This document shows, one piece after another, positions 8,117 through 17,065 of a stretch of DNA of 64,000 nt. Where the stretch lies: assembly GCF_014204795.1 (NCBI RefSeq), contig NZ_JACHMB010000001.1, positions 4,092,001 to 4,156,000 on the forward strand, in the 5' to 3' direction. The position numbers were made by a program, and so were the translations under genes. This DNA comes from Nonomuraea jabiensis (GTDB lineage: Bacteria > Actinomycetota > Actinomycetes > Streptosporangiales > Streptosporangiaceae). The notes under the pieces are model-generated. The model was not told the origin of the DNA. It ran no database searches and saw nothing but the letters and a program-made list of their open reading frames with translations. The stretch's first letter is position 1. The number at the start of each line of letters is the position of its first letter.

Positions 8117-9574
8117 ATGAGGACCGCCTACACCGCCGACCAGATCCGGGGCGCCGAGCACGAGTTGATGGCGCGGCTGCCCGAGGGCACGCTCATGCAG
8201 CGGGCCGCCACCGGGCTCGCCGCCGTCTGCGCCGACCTGCTGGGCAGGGTCTACGGCAAACGCGTCGTGCTCCTCGTCGGCAGCGGCGACAACGGCGGTG
8301 ACGCGCTCTACGCGGGCGAGCGGCTGGCCCGGCGCGGGGCGTGGGTGGGCGCCGTCCTGGCCGGGTCCAAGACGCACGAGGCCGGGCTCGCGGCGCTCAT
8401 GCGGGCCGGCGGGCGGGTCGTCGAGCGTGACGCCCTGGAGCGCGCGGACCTGATCGTCGACGGGCTCGTCGGGATCGGGGCCTCGGGGGCGCTGCGGGAG
8501 CCGTACCGGGCCCTCGTCGAGGAGGCGAACGCGGCCCGCGGGCCGATCGTCGCGGTGGACGTGCCGAGCGGCGTGGACGCCGGCAGCGGCCGGGTGGAGG
8601 GCCCGGCGGTGCGGGCCCGGGTGACCGTGACCATGGGGGCGTACAAGACGGGCCTGCTCGTCGATCCCGGCGCCGAGCACGCGGGCACGGTCGAGCTGGT
8701 GGACATCGGGCTCGGGGCCCACCTGCCCGATCCCGACGTCGCGGCGCTGACCGGCGCCGACGTGGACGTCCTGCTGCCGCGGCCCGGCAACGAGTCCGAC
8801 AAGTACCGCAGGGGCGTGCTGGGCGTCGCCGCCGGGAGCGACACGTTCACCGGCGCCGCCGTGCTCGCCGTGGGCGGCGCGTTGCGGGCGGGAGCCGGCA
8901 TGGTGCGGTACGCGGGCCCCGGCGCGCCGGTCGCCCAGGTGCGCGCGCACTGGCCGGAGGCCGTGGTCACCGAGCTGGAGCGGCCCTCCATCGACGACGT
9001 GGGCCGGGTGCAGGCGTGGGTGCTCGGGCCGGGGCTGGGCACCGGGGACTGGGCGCACGAGGTGGCCGCCCAGGTGCTGGCCTCCAGCGTGCCCGTGCTG
9101 ATCGACGCCGACGCGCTGACGCTGGTGGCCCGGGACCGCGGGCTGCTGCGGCGGCCGGCGCCCGTCCTGATCACGCCGCACGCCGGCGAGCTGGCGCGGC
9201 TCATCCGCGCCGACCGGGACGACATCGAGGCCGCCCGGCTGGAGCACGCCCGCCGGGCCGCGGCCGAGCTGGGCGTCACCGTGCTGCTCAAGGGCTCCAC
9301 CACGGTGGTGGCCGAGGAGTCGCGGCCGGTCCGGGTGAACGTCACGGGCACGTCCTGGCTGGCCACCGGGGGGACCGGCGACGTGCTGGCGGGGGTGGCG
9401 GGGGCCCTGCTCGCCCAGGGCCTGAGCTGCTACGACGCGGCGTCCTGCGGCGCGTTCCTGCACGGGCTCGCCGGGCGGCGGGCCGCCGAGGGCGCGCCCC
9501 TGACCGCGGCCGACGTGGCCACGGCGGTGCCGGCGGCCATCCGCGCGGTGACCGGCGGAGGCCGCCTGTCGTAG
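8117..9574 (+). CDS. nnr: bifunctional NAD(P)H-hydrate epimerase / ADP-dependent dehydratase
   Basis: Repairs damaged NAD(P)H: an N-terminal YjeF_N epimerase domain (about residues 1-210) interconverts R- and S-hydrates, and a C-terminal ribokinase-like domain (about 220-485) dehydrates the S form with ADP. The epimerase part has GSGDNGGDALYAGERL and VAVDVPSGVDAGSG. The kinase-like part has VLGPGLGTGDW, LITPHAGELARLI and the catalytic loop ATGGTGDVLAGV. The 485-residue length fits the fused form found in E. coli and actinobacteria. It is probably co-transcribed with acpS upstream and alr downstream. Confidence 0.94.
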   Translation: MRTAYTADQIRGAEHELMARLPEGTLMQRAATGLAAVCADLLGRVYGKRVVLLVGSGDNGGDALYAGERLARRGAWVGAVLAGSKTHEAGLAALMRAGGRVVERDALERADLIVDGLVGIGASGALREPYRALVEEANAARGPIVAVDVPSGVDAGSGRVEGPAVRARVTVTMGAYKTGLLVDPGAEHAGTVELVDIGLGAHLPDPDVAALTGADVDVLLPRPGNESDKYRRGVLGVAAGSDTFTGAAVLAVGGALRAGAGMVRYAGPGAPVAQVRAHWPEAVVTELERPSIDDVGRVQAWVLGPGLGTGDWAHEVAAQVLASSVPVLIDADALTLVARDRGLLRRPAPVLITPHAGELARLIRADRDDIEAARLEHARRAAAELGVTVLLKGSTTVVAEESRPVRVNVTGTSWLATGGTGDVLAGVAGALLAQGLSCYDAASCGAFLHGLAGRRAAEGAPLTAADVATAVPAAIRAVTGGGRLS

Positions 9575-9655
9575 GGGTCGCGGGCCGCGAGGGCGGGGCG
9601 GAAACCGCGCTCGACCACCCGCGTGAGCTGCCACACTAGAAGGATGTACTCCTCG

Positions 9656-10813
9656 ATGGCCACACCGGCCCAGGCGCGGGTCGATCTGGCCGCGATCAGG
9701 CACAACGTGGCCCTGCTCAAGGAGCGGGCCGGCGGCGCGGAGCTGATGGGCGCCGTCAAGGCCGACGCGTACGGGCACGGCCTGGTGCCGGCCGCCGAGG
9801 CCGTGATCGAGGCGGGCGCGAGCCGGCTGGGCACCGCGTTCGTCCGGGAGGCGCTCGAGCTGCGCGCGGGCGGGGTGACCGCGCCGATCCTGTCGTGGCT
9901 CATCACCCCGGGCGAGCCGCTGGACGAGGCCCTCGACGCGGACATCGAGCTGTCGGCCTCCGACACCGGGCTGCTCGGCGAGATCGAGGCCGCCGCCCGC
10001 CGCACGGGGCGCACGGCCAGGCTCCACCTGGAGGCCGACACCGGCATGAGCAGGGGCGGCTCGCCGCTGGCCGCCTGGCAGGGGCTCCTCGACGGGGCGC
10101 TGAAGCTGCAGGCCGAGGGCGTCGTCGAGATCGTCGGCCTCTGGTCCCACTTCGCCTGCGCCGACATCCCCGGCCACCCGTCCATCGAGCAGCAGCAGGA
10201 GGCGTACCGCACGGCGCTGAAGCTGGCCGAGCGGGCCGGCGCGGCGGGCTCCCACGTGATCAGGCACCTCGCCAACTCCGCGGCCACCGTGACGCTTCCT
10301 GAGGCCCGCTACGACCTGGTCAGGCCCGGCATCGCGATGTACGGCCTGAGCCCCATCCCCGAGCTGGGCGACTTCGGGCTCAGACCGGCGATGACGCTCG
10401 TGGCGCAGGCCGGGCTCGTCAAGCGGGTTCCGGAGGGCTCGGGCGTGTCATACGCTCACCTGTACGTCACCGACCGCGAGACCACGCTCGGCCTCGTGCC
10501 GCTCGGATACGCCGACGGGATCCTCAGGCACGCGACGGGGCGGGCCGAGGTGCTGGCCGGCGGGCGGCGCAGGTTGATCGCGGGCCGGGTGTGCATGGAC
10601 CAGTTCATGATCGACCTGGGCGACGACGCCCTGTCGGCGGGTGACGAGGTCGTGCTGTTCGGCCCCGGTGACGGGGGCGAGCCGACAGTTCAGGAGTGGG
10701 CGGATAATCTCGGCACGATCACGCATGAGATCGTGACCAGGATCGGGTCGCGCGTGCCGCGGGTCTACGAGCACAGGCGCTCGCAGTCGACGGGCACTTC
10801 GCGGCGGGCATGA
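9656..10813 (+). CDS. alr: alanine racemase
   Basis: Makes D-alanine for peptidoglycan, using PLP. The product (385 aa from ATG 9656) has the PLP lysine K35 in GAVKADAYGHG, the conserved VRPGIAMYG-type segment (DLVRPGIAMYGLSP), and the C-terminal LGLVPLGYADG and CMDQFMIDLG motifs. In-frame alternatives are ATG 9644 and GTG 9623. The AGAAGG at 9638-9643 touches ATG 9644 directly and is 12 bases from ATG 9656, so 9656 (MATPAQARVDL) is preferred but not certain. The neighbouring alpha/beta hydrolase and tsaE genes keep the order seen in mycobacteria. Confidence 0.94.
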   Translation: MATPAQARVDLAAIRHNVALLKERAGGAELMGAVKADAYGHGLVPAAEAVIEAGASRLGTAFVREALELRAGGVTAPILSWLITPGEPLDEALDADIELSASDTGLLGEIEAAARRTGRTARLHLEADTGMSRGGSPLAAWQGLLDGALKLQAEGVVEIVGLWSHFACADIPGHPSIEQQQEAYRTALKLAERAGAAGSHVIRHLANSAATVTLPEARYDLVRPGIAMYGLSPIPELGDFGLRPAMTLVAQAGLVKRVPEGSGVSYAHLYVTDRETTLGLVPLGYADGILRHATGRAEVLAGGRRRLIAGRVCMDQFMIDLGDDALSAGDEVVLFGPGDGGEPTVQEWADNLGTITHEIVTRIGSRVPRVYEHRRSQSTGTSRRA

Positions 10814-10832
10814 GCGGAGAAGGATCGGGGAG

Positions 10833-11960
10833 ATGACGACGACAACACGGCGCAGGGTAGGCATCGCCGGCGCGCTCGTCGGTGCGGCTTCCGCCGGCGT
10901 CGCGGCGGCGGCGCTGGCCAAGCGGTACGCGGTCGGCCGGATCAGGCTGCGCCCCGACACCGAGGCCAGCGAGCCGTTCGGCGAGCTGCGGGGCAGGGAG
11001 CGCACGCTCGTCACCTCCGACGGCAAGGCGCTGCACGTCGAGATCGACGGGCCCGAGGAGCGAAGGAGCTCGGGGGGAGAGAGCGAGAGCAACGATGCCA
11101 ACGAGCCCCGAAGCGGTCGCGACCATAAGCGCGGCGCCGAGCTGACCGTCGTCTTCTGCCACGGCTACTGCCTCAGCCTGGAGTCCTGGCACTACCAGCG
11201 CAAGGACCTGCGCGAGAACTACCGCATGGTGCTGTGGGACCAGCGCTCGCACGGGCGCTCGCAGCGCGCGGGGGCCGACGACAGCACGATCGACCGGCTG
11301 GGCGCCGACCTGGCCGAGGTGATCGAGCGGTTCGTGCCGGGCCCGTGCGTGCTGGTGGGCCACTCCATGGGCGGCATGACGATCATGGCGCTGGCCGACA
11401 GCCACCCCGAGCTGTTCGCGGACAAGATCCGCGGCGTCGCGCTCATCGCGACCTCGGCGGGCAAGCTGGCCGAGCTCACGCTGGGCCTGCCCGCGATGGT
11501 GTCCAAGGCGGTGCACAAGATCGCCCCGTCCACGGTCTCGATCCTGGGCAAGGGCGGCGCCCTCGTCGACCGCACCCGCAGCGCGGGCAGCGACATCGCG
11601 TTCCTGATGACCCGCTACATGGGCTTCGGCGACTCCAAGAACGTCAGCCCGACCGTGGTCGACTTCGCCGAGTCGATGATCAGGGCCACGCCGACCGAGG
11701 TGGTCGCCGACTTCTACCCCGCGCTGATGAACCACGACAAGCTCTCCGCGCTCGACGTCCTCGACCCGGTGCCCACCGCGATCATGGTGGGCGAGCGTGA
11801 CTGGCTCACCCCGCCCGAGCACAGCAGGGCCATCGCCGCTGCGCTGCCCAAGGCACAGCTCACCGAGGTGCCGGACACGTCCCACCTCATCCAGCTGGAG
11901 CGGCCGGGCGCCGTCAACGACGCGCTGCGCGACCTGATCAAGAGGGTGGAGATGCAGTGA
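10833..11960 (+). CDS. alpha/beta-fold hydrolase
   Basis: A 375-residue hydrolase of unknown substrate. The nucleophile elbow GHSMGG, FCHGYCLSLESW near the oxyanion region, and a late His in DTSHLIQLERP give a Ser-Asp-His triad. The N-terminal 35 residues contain an Ala/Gly-rich hydrophobic stretch after basic residues, likely a membrane anchor. Residues about 75-102 form a hydrophilic insertion (see 11052-11142). The stop overlaps the tsaE start as GTGA. This hydrolase sits between alr and tsaE in many actinobacteria. Confidence 0.88.
   Translation: MTTTTRRRVGIAGALVGAASAGVAAAALAKRYAVGRIRLRPDTEASEPFGELRGRERTLVTSDGKALHVEIDGPEERRSSGGESESNDANEPRSGRDHKRGAELTVVFCHGYCLSLESWHYQRKDLRENYRMVLWDQRSHGRSQRAGADDSTIDRLGADLAEVIERFVPGPCVLVGHSMGGMTIMALADSHPELFADKIRGVALIATSAGKLAELTLGLPAMVSKAVHKIAPSTVSILGKGGALVDRTRSAGSDIAFLMTRYMGFGDSKNVSPTVVDFAESMIRATPTEVVADFYPALMNHDKLSALDVLDPVPTAIMVGERDWLTPPEHSRAIAAALPKAQLTEVPDTSHLIQLERPGAVNDALRDLIKRVEMQ
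11052..11142 (+). other. low-complexity in-frame insertion in the hydrolase gene
   Basis: A purine-rich stretch of about 90 bp, encoding Glu/Ser/Arg/Asn-rich residues (EERRSSGGESESND...), interrupts the alpha/beta hydrolase between its N-terminal part and the first core strand (LTVVFCHGY). Its composition and codon pattern differ clearly from the flanking coding sequence. It keeps the frame, so the protein should still fold, with a disordered surface loop. Confidence 0.6.
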
Positions 11961-12415
11961 GGCTCGCGACCGCCGAGGACATGCGCGCGTACGGTGCCCG
12001 CCTGGCCGGGCTGCTGCGCGCCGGAGACCTGCTTGTCCTGTCTGGCGCGCTCGGCGCCGGCAAGACCACGCTCGTGCAGGGCATCGCCGAAGGGCTCAAA
12101 GTACGCGGCCCGATCACCTCGCCCACGTTCGTGATCGCCCGGGTGCACCCTTCGCTGCGCCAGGGGCCGCCGCTCGTGCACGTGGACGCCTACCGGCTCG
12201 GCGGCGACCTGGAGGTCGACGACCTCGACCTGGACGCCTCGCTGGAAGACTCCGTCACCGTCGTGGAGTGGGGCGAGGGGCTGGTCGAGGGGCTGGCCGA
12301 GGACCGGCTGGAGATCCACATCGACCGCGAGGCGGGCGAGGAGGCCCGCATTGTCACCCTGCGCGGCGTGGGTCCGCGATGGGCCGACACGCCGTCTGAG
12401 CCGGTAGAAGACTAA
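11957..12415 (+). CDS. tsaE: tRNA N6-adenosine threonylcarbamoyltransferase complex ATPase TsaE
   Basis: ATPase needed for t6A37 tRNA modification together with TsaB and TsaD, both encoded a few kilobases downstream. The 152-residue product has the P-loop GALGAGKT at residues 30-37, followed by SPTFVIARVHP, the strand with DAYRL and the Walker B-like VVEWGEG. The GTG start at 11957 overlaps the hydrolase stop (GTGA), so translation is coupled. Confidence 0.94.
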   Translation: MRLATAEDMRAYGARLAGLLRAGDLLVLSGALGAGKTTLVQGIAEGLKVRGPITSPTFVIARVHPSLRQGPPLVHVDAYRLGGDLEVDDLDLDASLEDSVTVVEWGEGLVEGLAEDRLEIHIDREAGEEARIVTLRGVGPRWADTPSEPVED

Positions 12416-12574
12416 AACCGCCGTCAATTTTCGGCAATACTGGCACCCTTGACGTACCAGGCCATAGATATAAATCATGATCGTTGGTCAGGGATTGGCC
12501 CAGATTTTCTGGGTATCAGGAGGGGCGACATCCATATTTCTGATGGATGCTGGGTGGTACGACGGCGGAGTGGG

Positions 12575-13279
12575 GTGCGGCCGGTGCTCAGGGTCAGGCG
12601 AGTCGCGTACGCGGGAGCCATCGTGATGGTCGGTCTGACCGGCTGCACGGCCTCCGCCGAGACAAATCCAACAGGCACAGCCACGCCCACCGCCACAGCC
12701 AGCGGCACCGCCGCCCCGACCGCCACCGCGACCACCACCGCGACCACCACTGGCAGCCCGCGGCCCACGACCACCAGGCAGACCATCTCGGTCCAGCTCA
12801 ACCCCGACCGCGTCATCGCGGGCGAGACCTCCAAGGTGTGGATCCTGGCCAACTGCCCCGTGCCGACCGGCGGCCCGGCGCACACCGGCACCGGGACCTC
12901 GCGGGCGTTCGTCAACGGCGTCGTGCTCAACCCCGTCACCGGGGCCTCGGCGACCCCCGCCGCCACCGCCACGCCCGCCAACGGCTCGCCCTGGGTGCGC
13001 GGCGAGGCGCAGGTCTCGGGAACGGTCCGGCGCGGCTCCTACCGGGTCGACGTCAAGTGCGACGGCACCAACGACATGGGCCGGGCCACCCTCAGGGTCG
13101 CCGCGGACGAGCCCGTGCCGTCCACCGTGCCGACCAAGGCGCCCAAGGCGGGCGGCGGCGGCACGTACGGGATGGACGCGAGCGACGACTCCTCGATCCC
13201 GATCGGCCCCGCGGGCGTGCTGGTCGGCCTCGCCCTGGTCGCGGGCGTCGGCTTCGCGGTCAAGCGCCGCAAGGCGTAG
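12575..13279 (+). CDS. Thr/Pro-rich lipoprotein with C-terminal membrane tail, sortase-linked
   Basis: A protein of about 234 residues. From GTG 12575, preceded by GGCGGAG, the N-terminus is a short basic segment, a hydrophobic core and the lipobox LTGC (Cys 24), followed by a long Thr/Ala/Pro linker typical of a wall-spanning region. A compact domain of about 100 residues follows. The C-terminus has a hydrophobic stretch (GVLVGLALVAGVGFAV) ending in KRRKA, like a sortase sorting signal, but no LPxTG-type motif precedes it. GTG 12584 is an alternative start. It is separated by 2 bp from a sortase gene, so it may be that enzyme's substrate or partner. Family not recognised. Confidence 0.75.
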   Translation: MRPVLRVRRVAYAGAIVMVGLTGCTASAETNPTGTATPTATASGTAAPTATATTTATTTGSPRPTTTRQTISVQLNPDRVIAGETSKVWILANCPVPTGGPAHTGTGTSRAFVNGVVLNPVTGASATPAATATPANGSPWVRGEAQVSGTVRRGSYRVDVKCDGTNDMGRATLRVAADEPVPSTVPTKAPKAGGGGTYGMDASDDSSIPIGPAGVLVGLALVAGVGFAVKRRKA

Positions 13280-13281
13280 CG

Positions 13282-13818
13282 ATGGCCCGCCCTGGACGGG
13301 TGGTGCTCGCCGGCGCCGCCACGGGCCTGCTGCTGGTCGCGTTCGGCAAGGGCATGCAGACCGGCACCACGCCCACCGCGTCGATCGTGCCCGAGAGCAT
13401 CGACATCCCCTCGATCGACGTCGACGCACCGCTCATGAAGCTCGGCCTGTCGAAGGACGGCGAGGTCGAGCTGCCCCCGTACGAGAAGCCGAAGGTGGCC
13501 GGCTGGTACACCGGCAGTGCCGTGCCCGGCGAGAAGGGCGCCTCGGTGATCATCGGCCACGTCGACACCAAGACGGCCCCCGCCGTGTTCTACAAGCTCA
13601 GGCAGTTACGCAAGGGTGAGACCGTCAAGGTCGAGCGCAGCGACGGCAAGGTCGTGAGCTTCAAGGTCGACCATATCGAGCAGGTGCACAAGGACAGCTT
13701 CCCCACCAGGCGCGTGTACCTGGAGGACGGCCTCAAGCTGGTCACCTGCGGCGGCAAGTTCGACTACGCCAAGGGTGAATACCTGGACAACATCATCGTG
13801 TACGCCTCCCGCGCCTGA
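13282..13818 (+). CDS. class F sortase
   Basis: A 178-residue membrane-anchored transpeptidase. After an N-terminal signal anchor (VVLAGAATGLLLVAFG) come the class F landmarks IDIPSIDVDAPL, the catalytic His in IIGHVDT and the catalytic Cys in LVTCGG, ending DNIIVYAS. The stretch between the Cys and the C-terminus contains no Arg except two residues from the end, so I could not place the usual catalytic Arg with confidence. The ATG at 13282 lies 2 bp after the lipoprotein-like gene, so the two form an operon. Confidence 0.88.
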   Translation: MARPGRVVLAGAATGLLLVAFGKGMQTGTTPTASIVPESIDIPSIDVDAPLMKLGLSKDGEVELPPYEKPKVAGWYTGSAVPGEKGASVIIGHVDTKTAPAVFYKLRQLRKGETVKVERSDGKVVSFKVDHIEQVHKDSFPTRRVYLEDGLKLVTCGGKFDYAKGEYLDNIIVYASRA

Positions 13819-13863
13819 AAAACGGTTTGCGGTCCCCTTCCCCTCGTCCAGGATCATGGACGC

Positions 13864-14793
13864 GTGAGTGTGAACACCAACCCGCCCGCGACCGGCGTGC
13901 GCCTGCCCTGGGGCAGGGTGCACCCGCAGGTGCGCGTGGCGGTCGAGGGCTTCCTCGGGGCGCGCGTGGCCGAGGCGGTCACCCAGCCCGGCGGCTTCTC
14001 GCCGGCGGCCGCGGTCCGCCTGCGCGCGGAGAACGGCAGGCGCGCCTTCGTCAAGGCCGTCGGCCCCGAGCCGAACGCCGAGAGCGTCCGCATCTACCGC
14101 GCCGAGCTGGAGATCGCCGCCGCGCTGCCGGAGTCCGTGCCCGCGCCCAGGCTGCTGACCGGATTCGAGCTGGAGGGCTGGGTCGCGCTGGTCTTCGAGG
14201 ACGTCGAGGGCGAGCATCCCGAGCTGCCGTGGCGGCCGGACCAGCTCGACCGGGTGCTCGCCGCCGTCCGGCGGATGTCGGCCGAGCTCACCCCCGCCCC
14301 GATCGCCGCGCCGCCCGTGGCCGAGGCTCTCGACTCGTCGTTCCGCGGCTGGCGCCACCTGCTGGAGGAGGACACCGGCGGGCTCGACCCGTGGGCGCTG
14401 CGCCACCTCGGCGAGCTGGCCGAGCTCGAGGCCGGCTGGGCCGCGGGGGCGGCCGGCGACACCCTGCTCCACCGGGACCTGCGGGCCGACAACATCCTGC
14501 TCAGCGGCGAGCGCGTCTACGTCGTCGACTGGCCGTGGGCCTGCGTGGGCGCGCCGTGGATCGATCTGGTGGCCATGCTGCCGTCGGTCGGCATGCAGGG
14601 CGGGCCGATGCCGCACGAGCTGTTCACCGATCCCGACCCCGCGGTGACCGCGTTCGTCGCCGGGCTCTGCGGCTACTTCGTCCGCCACGGCCGCCTGCCG
14701 GACCCGCCGGGACTGCCCACGGTCAGGGCGTTCCAGCGGGCGCAGGGATTGGTCGCGCTCGACTGGCTCAAGCGTCGTACGGGCTGGTCTTGA
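13864..14793 (+). CDS. aminoglycoside phosphotransferase (APH)-family protein
   Basis: A 309-residue kinase-fold protein. The catalytic loop LLHRDLRADNILL and the metal-binding VVDWPWAC are intact, so it should phosphorylate a small molecule. The substrate is unknown, since this superfamily also covers choline, homoserine and macrolide kinases. The start is GTG at 13864 (MSVNTNPPATG). It sits just before tsaB on the same strand with a 43-bp gap. Nothing suggests a true aminoglycoside-resistance role. Confidence 0.82.
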   Translation: MSVNTNPPATGVRLPWGRVHPQVRVAVEGFLGARVAEAVTQPGGFSPAAAVRLRAENGRRAFVKAVGPEPNAESVRIYRAELEIAAALPESVPAPRLLTGFELEGWVALVFEDVEGEHPELPWRPDQLDRVLAAVRRMSAELTPAPIAAPPVAEALDSSFRGWRHLLEEDTGGLDPWALRHLGELAELEAGWAAGAAGDTLLHRDLRADNILLSGERVYVVDWPWACVGAPWIDLVAMLPSVGMQGGPMPHELFTDPDPAVTAFVAGLCGYFVRHGRLPDPPGLPTVRAFQRAQGLVALDWLKRRTGWS

Positions 14794-14836
14794 CTTTTGG
14801 AGGCGGCGCGCCGTACGGCGGGTAGGCTAGACAGCC

Positions 14837-15481
14837 GTGCTGGTCCTGGCCTTTGATACCGCGACACCCGCCGTCACCGCCGCGCTCCACGACGGGGGGC
14901 GGGTGCTCGCCGAGCACACGACGATCGACGCCCGGCGTCACGGCGAGCTGCTCGTCCCCACCATCGAACGCGTGCTGGCCGAGGCGGGCGCCGCGCTGCG
15001 CGACGTGACCGCCATCGTGGCCGGCAGCGGCCCCGGCCCCTACACCGGCCTGCGCGTCGGGCTGATGACCGCGCAGGGGCTCGCCACCACGCTGGGCGTC
15101 CCCGCGTACGGCATCTGCACGCTCGACGCCGTCGCCTACGGCAGCGGGCTCGCCGAGCCGTTCCTGGTGGCCACCGACGCGCGGCGCAAAGAGGTGTTCT
15201 GGGCGCGTTACGCCGACATGCGCACCCGGCTCGACGGGCCCTTCGTCGACCGGCCCGCCGACGTGCCCGTGCACGGGCTGCCGGTCGTGGGCGCCGGCGC
15301 CGCGCTCTACGCCGAGATCCTCGGCGAGAGCGACGCGCCCCCCTACCCCTACGCCGGGGCCCTGGCGGCGCTCGCGGCCGAACGGCTCGCCCAGGGCACG
15401 CCGCTCGACCCGCCCCGCCCGATCTACCTGCGCAGACCCGACGCCGTCGTGCCCGGGGCGCCCAAGCGGGTGACAGCGTGA
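14837..15481 (+). CDS. tsaB: tRNA threonylcarbamoyladenosine biosynthesis protein TsaB
   Basis: Non-catalytic ASKHA-fold partner of TsaD in t6A synthesis. The 214-residue product begins LVLAFDTATPAVTAAL and has GSGPGPYTGLRVG, both conserved in TsaB. The start is GTG 14837. The stop overlaps the rimI start by 4 bp (15478-15481), giving a coupled tsaB-rimI-tsaD block as in mycobacteria. Confidence 0.94.
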   Translation: MLVLAFDTATPAVTAALHDGGRVLAEHTTIDARRHGELLVPTIERVLAEAGAALRDVTAIVAGSGPGPYTGLRVGLMTAQGLATTLGVPAYGICTLDAVAYGSGLAEPFLVATDARRKEVFWARYADMRTRLDGPFVDRPADVPVHGLPVVGAGAALYAEILGESDAPPYPYAGALAALAAERLAQGTPLDPPRPIYLRRPDAVVPGAPKRVTA

Positions 15482-15924
15482 ATCTCCGGCCGATGACCCA
15501 GGCCGACCTGCCGGCGGTCATGTCGATCGAGCGGGCCACGTTCCCGCTCGACGCGTGGAGCGAGGGCATGATGCGCGGCGAGCTGGCCGAGATGCCGCGC
15601 TCGCGCCACTACCTGGTGGCCCTCGTGGACGGCGAGATCATCGGCTACGCCGGGCTCGCCGCCGCGGCCGACCAGGCCGACGTGCAGACCATCGCGGTGC
15701 TGGAGAAGCACCAGGGCACCGGCGTCGGCGGCGCCATGCTGACCGAGCTGCTGGCCGAGGCGGGCCGCCGGGGGGCGCGGGAGATCTTCCTGGAAGTACG
15801 CGCCGACAACCCGCGCGCCCAGGCCGTCTACCGGCACTACGGGTTCGAGGAGATCGGCACCCGCCGCCGCTACTACGACGACGGCACCGACGCGATCATG
15901 ATGAGAAGGAATCTTGATGACTGA
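15478..15924 (+). CDS. rimI: ribosomal protein bS18 alanine N-acetyltransferase-like GNAT
   Basis: A 148-residue GNAT acetyltransferase between tsaB and tsaD. The acetyl-CoA loop appears as EKHQGTGVGGAML, and the C-terminal part includes LEVRADNPRAQAVYRHYGF, which is typical of RimI. The start is GTG 15478, overlapping the end of tsaB. Its end overlaps the tsaD start by 8 bp. The assignment rests on both sequence and the conserved location. Confidence 0.92.
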   Translation: MNLRPMTQADLPAVMSIERATFPLDAWSEGMMRGELAEMPRSRHYLVALVDGEIIGYAGLAAAADQADVQTIAVLEKHQGTGVGGAMLTELLAEAGRRGAREIFLEVRADNPRAQAVYRHYGFEEIGTRRRYYDDGTDAIMMRRNLDD

Positions 15925-16948
15925 CGAACCACTGGTCCTGGGCATCGAGACCTCCTGCGACGAGACCGGCATCGGCATCGTCAGGGGCCACACCCTGCTG
16001 GCCAACACGATCGCCTCCAGCATGGACGAGCACGCCCGCTACGGCGGCGTGGTGCCCGAGGTGGCCTCGCGCGCCCACCTGGAGGCCATGACGCCGACCG
16101 TGGAGGCCGCGCTGGCCCAGGCCGGCCTGAAGTTCTCCGACATCGACGCCATCGCCGTCACCGCGGGCCCGGGCCTGGCGGGGGCGCTGCTGGTGGGCGT
16201 GGCCGCCGCCAAGTCCTACGCGCTGGGCCTCGGCCTGCCCCTCTACGGCGTCAACCACCTGGCCGCCCACGTGGCCGTCGACCAGCTCGAACACGGGCCG
16301 CTGCCCAAGCCGTGCATCGCCCTGCTCGTGTCGGGCGGCCACTCGTCGCTGCTGCTCGTGCCCGACGTGGCCGCGGACGTGATCTCGCTCGGCTCGACGG
16401 TCGACGACGCGGCCGGCGAGGCGTTCGACAAGGTCGCGCGGGTGCTGGGGCTGCCGTTCCCCGGCGGGCCGCACATCGACCGGGCCGCGCGCGACGGCTC
16501 GGGCGCGGCGATCACGTTCCCGCGCGGCAAGATCGACGACGGGACGCTCGACTTCTCCTTCTCCGGGCTCAAGACGGCCGTGGCGCGCTGGGTCGAGGCC
16601 CGCGAGGCGTCCGGGGAGTCGATCCACGTGCCCGACGTGGCCGCCTCGTTCCAGGAGGCCGTGGTCGACGTGCTGACCCGCAAGGCGCTGCAGGCGTGCC
16701 GGAAGTACGACGTGCACGACCTGCTCATCGGGGGCGGCGTGGCGGCCAACTCGCGGCTGCGCGCGCTGGCCCAGGAGCGGTGCGACGCGGCCGGCGTACG
16801 GTTGCGCGTGCCGCGGCCCGGGCTGTGCACCGACAACGGCGCGATGGTCGCCGCCCTGGGGTCCAACCTGGTCGCGGCCGGGATCACGCCGTCGACGCTG
16901 GAGATCCCCGCCGACTCCTCGCTGCCGATCACGACCGTTCACGTGTGA
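15917..16948 (+). CDS. tsaD: tRNA N6-adenosine threonylcarbamoyltransferase TsaD
   Basis: Catalytic subunit that transfers the threonylcarbamoyl group to A37 of ANN-decoding tRNAs. The 343-residue product starts MTDEPLVLGIETSCDETG and carries the metal-binding HxxxH (H114, H118 in NHLAAH), GGHSSLLLV and GGGVAANSRLR. ATG 15917 has AGAAGGA six bases upstream and is preferred over an upstream TTG. A strong hairpin follows the stop. Confidence 0.96.
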   Translation: MTDEPLVLGIETSCDETGIGIVRGHTLLANTIASSMDEHARYGGVVPEVASRAHLEAMTPTVEAALAQAGLKFSDIDAIAVTAGPGLAGALLVGVAAAKSYALGLGLPLYGVNHLAAHVAVDQLEHGPLPKPCIALLVSGGHSSLLLVPDVAADVISLGSTVDDAAGEAFDKVARVLGLPFPGGPHIDRAARDGSGAAITFPRGKIDDGTLDFSFSGLKTAVARWVEAREASGESIHVPDVAASFQEAVVDVLTRKALQACRKYDVHDLLIGGGVAANSRLRALAQERCDAAGVRLRVPRPGLCTDNGAMVAALGSNLVAAGITPSTLEIPADSSLPITTVHV

Positions 16949-16957
16949 GGGTCGCCG

Positions 16958-16989
16958 GCTGGGGCCGTGCCTGCGACGGCACGGCCCCA
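16958..16989 (+). terminator. rho-independent-type hairpin after tsaD
   Basis: Inverted repeat with 13-bp arms (16958-16970 and 16977-16989) and a 6-nt loop, 9 bases after the tsaD stop. It lacks a T run, as is usual in this kind of genome. Confidence 0.7.
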
Positions 16990-17065
16990 GGCGGCGCTCA
17001 CCGCGTCCCTGGTCTCCCCAAGCGACGCCGGCCGCGGTGAGGGACTTCGGCCCGTCAGGGACTGG

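Noticed and set aside
8057..10267. Long minus-strand open frame opposite nnr and alr
   Set aside because: It is antisense to two well-recognised genes. Such frames are common in very GC-rich DNA, and the product is low-complexity with no recognisable domain.
13864..14793. Aminoglycoside-resistance gene
   Set aside because: It has only the general APH fold. Nothing in sequence or context points to antibiotic modification.
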